A stretch of 64,000 nucleotides of DNA from Liolophura sinensis. Lineage: Eukaryota; Mollusca; Polyplacophora; Chitonida; Chitonidae. Below are positions 61,450 through 64,000 of the stretch, in pieces (position 1 is the first letter of the stretch; the number at the start of each line of letters is the position of its first letter). The notes below the pieces were generated by a model. It saw only the letters and a program-made list of their open reading frames with translations, was not told the DNA's origin and ran no database searches. The DNA lies in the NCBI RefSeq assembly GCF_032854445.1, contig NC_088297.1, positions 24,811,127-24,875,126 on the forward strand. The letters run 5' to 3'. The translations under genes and the position numbers were made by a program.

Positions 61450-62667
61450 TTATGTATGTATGCTTAGGGTTTTATCCCACCTCTTCAGACTTCAAGACAC
61501 ACACTCTAACAATTAAGAAAAAAAAATAACTTGCACACCTAGGTTTCCATACATTAAAAACGAATGTTAACATCACAAAACAACACAGGTAATCTTTTCA
61601 CCTGTATACTGAAATTTTAATTTCTTTTTCTTTTATGAAACAATGCGTTTCAAGCTAATTTCAATAATAAATAATCCAGATACATGCTAAAACATCACTC
61701 ATCATCACTCTTTTTCCTTTCACATAGAAGAATAGTTATATTTTTGCATATCATTATATATGTATAATGATAATACACTTTTAACACAGATACGTTACTT
61801 AACTAACATGGATGAAATTCACCTCAGCTTGTACTGAAATGGCGCAGTTATTTTCCAAATGCTTATACATCTGACCAAAGTAAAAGAAAGACCCTGCAGA
61901 AATGCATGGCACATTCAGTAGAATTTCAAAACACATGTAAATACCAAATATCTTTTAGGCTTTTTTTGAAGGTCCACATGACCAGGTGAGCTCTGACAAT
62001 TTTCTTCGCTGTGTGAGGGGAGGGAGGCTAATGTGAAGCAACAAAATTGATCTTCACAGCCAAGATGCTGCCAAATAATATCCACAACACAGATAGCAAG
62101 TTTCTGATTTACTATGGTGACAGATAGAGATTCTTACAGTTAAATATCTTGTTTTTCACAACCAATCATAGATCCTCATTCTGCACAACTCAATTAAAAT
62201 GCTCAAATGAGGTGTACATGATGCATTCCCAGATATACAAACTGATGCACCAACAACTATAGCAGAGGTTGAAAAACCACCAATGCACTACCCCATTACA
62301 CCGAAGTGCATCCAGCCCATTACATAAATCTCAAGATTTTAAATTTCTAGGATGTTTCCAGGCTTAAAATTCATATTTTCCAGGATTTTCAAGACCTGGA
62401 AAAATTACTGTCAAACTCTACTTTTTTAAAATACACCTTGTGAGCCTAAAATTAAAACTAATGGAAAGTCAACTTCTTTTTGGTTGTTCTCACAAAAAAC
62501 ACTGGCTAGAGAACTGTGGACTGTAATGGGTTTACACAGAACTGTTTCCATGTACACACCTAGAGATTATATCTGTGGATCAAACCAACATTTTAACGTA
62601 TATTCTTCATTTTTTCACAATTCACAGATGTTCCTTTGGGTAAAATCCCAAGTGTAACCGCCCCAGG
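61450..62667. other. gene-free stretch
   Basis: AT-rich unique DNA, upstream of STT3A and downstream of the gene at the right edge. No coding or RNA feature seen. Confidence 0.5.
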
Positions 62668-62868
62668 AATTTATTTATTTGATTGGTGTTTTACACTGTA
62701 ATGAAGAATATTCCTCATATATATGACTGCAGACAGTATTATGGTGGCAGGAAACCCATCAACATCTGCAGATCGCTGCCAGATCTTCCCGTGTACGGCC
62801 AGAGAGGAAGCCAGCATTTTTCAGAGGCTCCTGGGTCACTGTGCTGCATTAGCATCACAGGCCATGGA
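62668..62868 (-). mobile_element. SINE (conserved-core), diverged
   Basis: TTTATTTATTTGATTGGTGT tail, TATTATGGTGGCAGGAAACC, GTGTACGGCCAGAGAGGAAG, GGCTCCTGGGTCACTGTGCT; central core shortened. Confidence 0.82.
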
Positions 62869-63823
62869 TGTCTATCTCCGAAAATGGGACACTCAAGGAT
62901 GAGCTACACAGAAGGTCCAAATGACAGTAGAATGCATTATTTTCTTCAGTGACTTTGCAGTTCATATGTGTTTTATAAGCACACTTACACCGATAATTGT
63001 GACATAATAAAGGAAAGAACACATGAGTTCACAGCTTTGGACCGTCTTGATACACGTGGGATGGCGTTTTATGAGTTCCCCCATTGATCTTCAGCAATAT
63101 AAAATTATGTCGTACACAAACACAAATATCAAACACTTCCAATGAAAAACTAGACCTAATGTAATAATAATAATTTGATAAACAGTGAGGAATTTAGGGG
63201 TCACTTTGGTCCCAAATGCCCAGGTACATTTATATGTCCATGTACATGTAGTTTAAGGTGGTGTCCAAATCAAACAGAATCTGCAAATATATATGGTATA
63301 GGAATTTACACATTGTGTCCTCATCACTGCTAGCAAACAGTATTTCAAAACTTTTTTACTGAAATAAATACATCTTGGGATTTGTCTTTTTTTTTTTCAT
63401 TGATTCCGCATTTCCTTGTCAAGATCTATCTGTCCTATTTGTACCAAAAACATGCACTTTCATACATAACATTACCTCATAAAAGAGATGTGAGATATGT
63501 CACAGAAACAACAGGAAAAAATTCACCACATACTCATCTTTAAGGGATTATTTACCATAAAAAGTTTCTAACATCCTGTTTTGCAGCGGCTTGGAATATC
63601 AACTGCACACCACAACAATCAAAATTACTAAATGTAACAATAGTGCAAGACAGGTAGTCTGTTCCACATGGAAACTTTGGCTTTCATAAAAATGACATTG
63701 TACAAAATGTGTGATATCAATGTGACTGTTATCACATATCAAGGACGGAGATCAACATGACTGTTATCAAAACAACACAGAACAGGTGCAACAAAAACAG
63801 CCAGAAGTTCACAACTGCCTTGG
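62869..63823 (-). other. probable 3' UTR/flank of the right-edge gene
   Basis: AT-rich DNA directly after the stop codon of the minus-strand terminal exon. Minus-strand AATAAA-like signals are possible but none is decisive. No coding sequence seen. Confidence 0.4.
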
Positions 63824-63989
63824 TTACACAGCTGAGTGGCATAGTGGGCAGGTCTGTCGTTGGCCAATTTCTCCCTCATATGCGCGATGTTTACATGTCC
63901 CGCACATCCAGAACTGGTAATCTAGCAAAGGTTTTCCTGTCACGATGCAAGTGGGAAACTTTGTATCGCAGCTGGGGCAGACGGTTGAC
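63824..63989 (-). CDS. terminal exon of a zinc-ribbon C-terminal protein, IFT-A (IFT121/WDR35-like) type
   Basis: Partial gene; only the last exon is in the window. Minus strand: acceptor TCTAATTTCAG with AG at 63,990-63,991, then one base completing a codon and 54 residues to TAA at 63,824-63,826. The sequence has paired cysteines CPSC, C(IVTGKPLL), CGTC and CPLCH, with the stretch LLDYQFWMCGTCKHRAYE between them: a cysteine-rich zinc-ribbon ending in CPLCHSAV. C-terminal zinc ribbons of this shape end the WD40/TPR subunits of intraflagellar transport complex A, and WDR35/IFT121 seems nearest from memory, but IFT122-like or another ciliary or membrane-coat-like protein is possible. Same strand as STT3A and upstream of it; no functional tie is implied. 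Confidence 0.6.
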
Positions 63990-64000
63990 CTGAAATTAGA

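Overview
The window looks like nuclear DNA of a lophotrochozoan animal, probably a mollusc. Its genes are animal-type and split by GT-AG introns. It carries about a dozen copies of a tRNA-derived SINE with an AAATAAATA-type tail, a kind common in mollusc genomes, and its intergenic DNA is AT-rich. No bacterial, viral or LTR element was recognised. About a third of the sequence is tandem repeat.

Layout. Positions 1-1375 are a 58-bp satellite running off the left edge. 1.4-10.2 kb holds dispersed repeats and no recognisable gene. 10.44-11.74 kb is the main coding exon of a galactose-3-O-sulfotransferase (GAL3ST family, +). It is followed by a 10.2-kb array of a 60-bp unit (12.2-22.4 kb), most copies of which carry the palindrome TGACGTCA. 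SLC25A51 (mitochondrial NAD+ carrier) is at 28.9-29.8 kb on the minus strand. N6AMT1/HEMK2 (eRF1 glutamine methyltransferase) can be assembled as six exons on the plus strand, 34,712-42,739. STT3A (catalytic subunit of oligosaccharyltransferase) can be assembled as fifteen coding exons on the minus strand, 58,498-45,469; the joined reading frame is 708 codons plus stop, close to the human length. The last exon of another minus-strand gene, a cysteine-rich zinc-ribbon C-terminus resembling IFT-A proteins, lies at the right edge. N6AMT1 and STT3A are convergent. No functional link among these genes is apparent; they are ordinary housekeeping or secretory-pathway genes.

The most unusual feature is where several tandem arrays start. 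In N6AMT1 intron 3, a 34/42-bp array begins inside the last 20 bases of exon 3 and every unit repeats the exon end plus the intron start (GACCTG|GTAAGT). In STT3A intron 12, a 26-bp array begins exactly at the exon 12 donor, and its unit runs from GTAAG to CAG. In N6AMT1 exon 5, an 84-bp unit spanning exon end plus donor is triplicated in frame. A fourth, smaller 22-bp array abuts a STT3A exon preceded by U12-type splice signals. Within one locus, minisatellites therefore seem to have been seeded at splice junctions of two neighbouring genes, making long runs of decoy donors. This is my main candidate for something not previously described. All exon assemblies are by eye and need transcript support.
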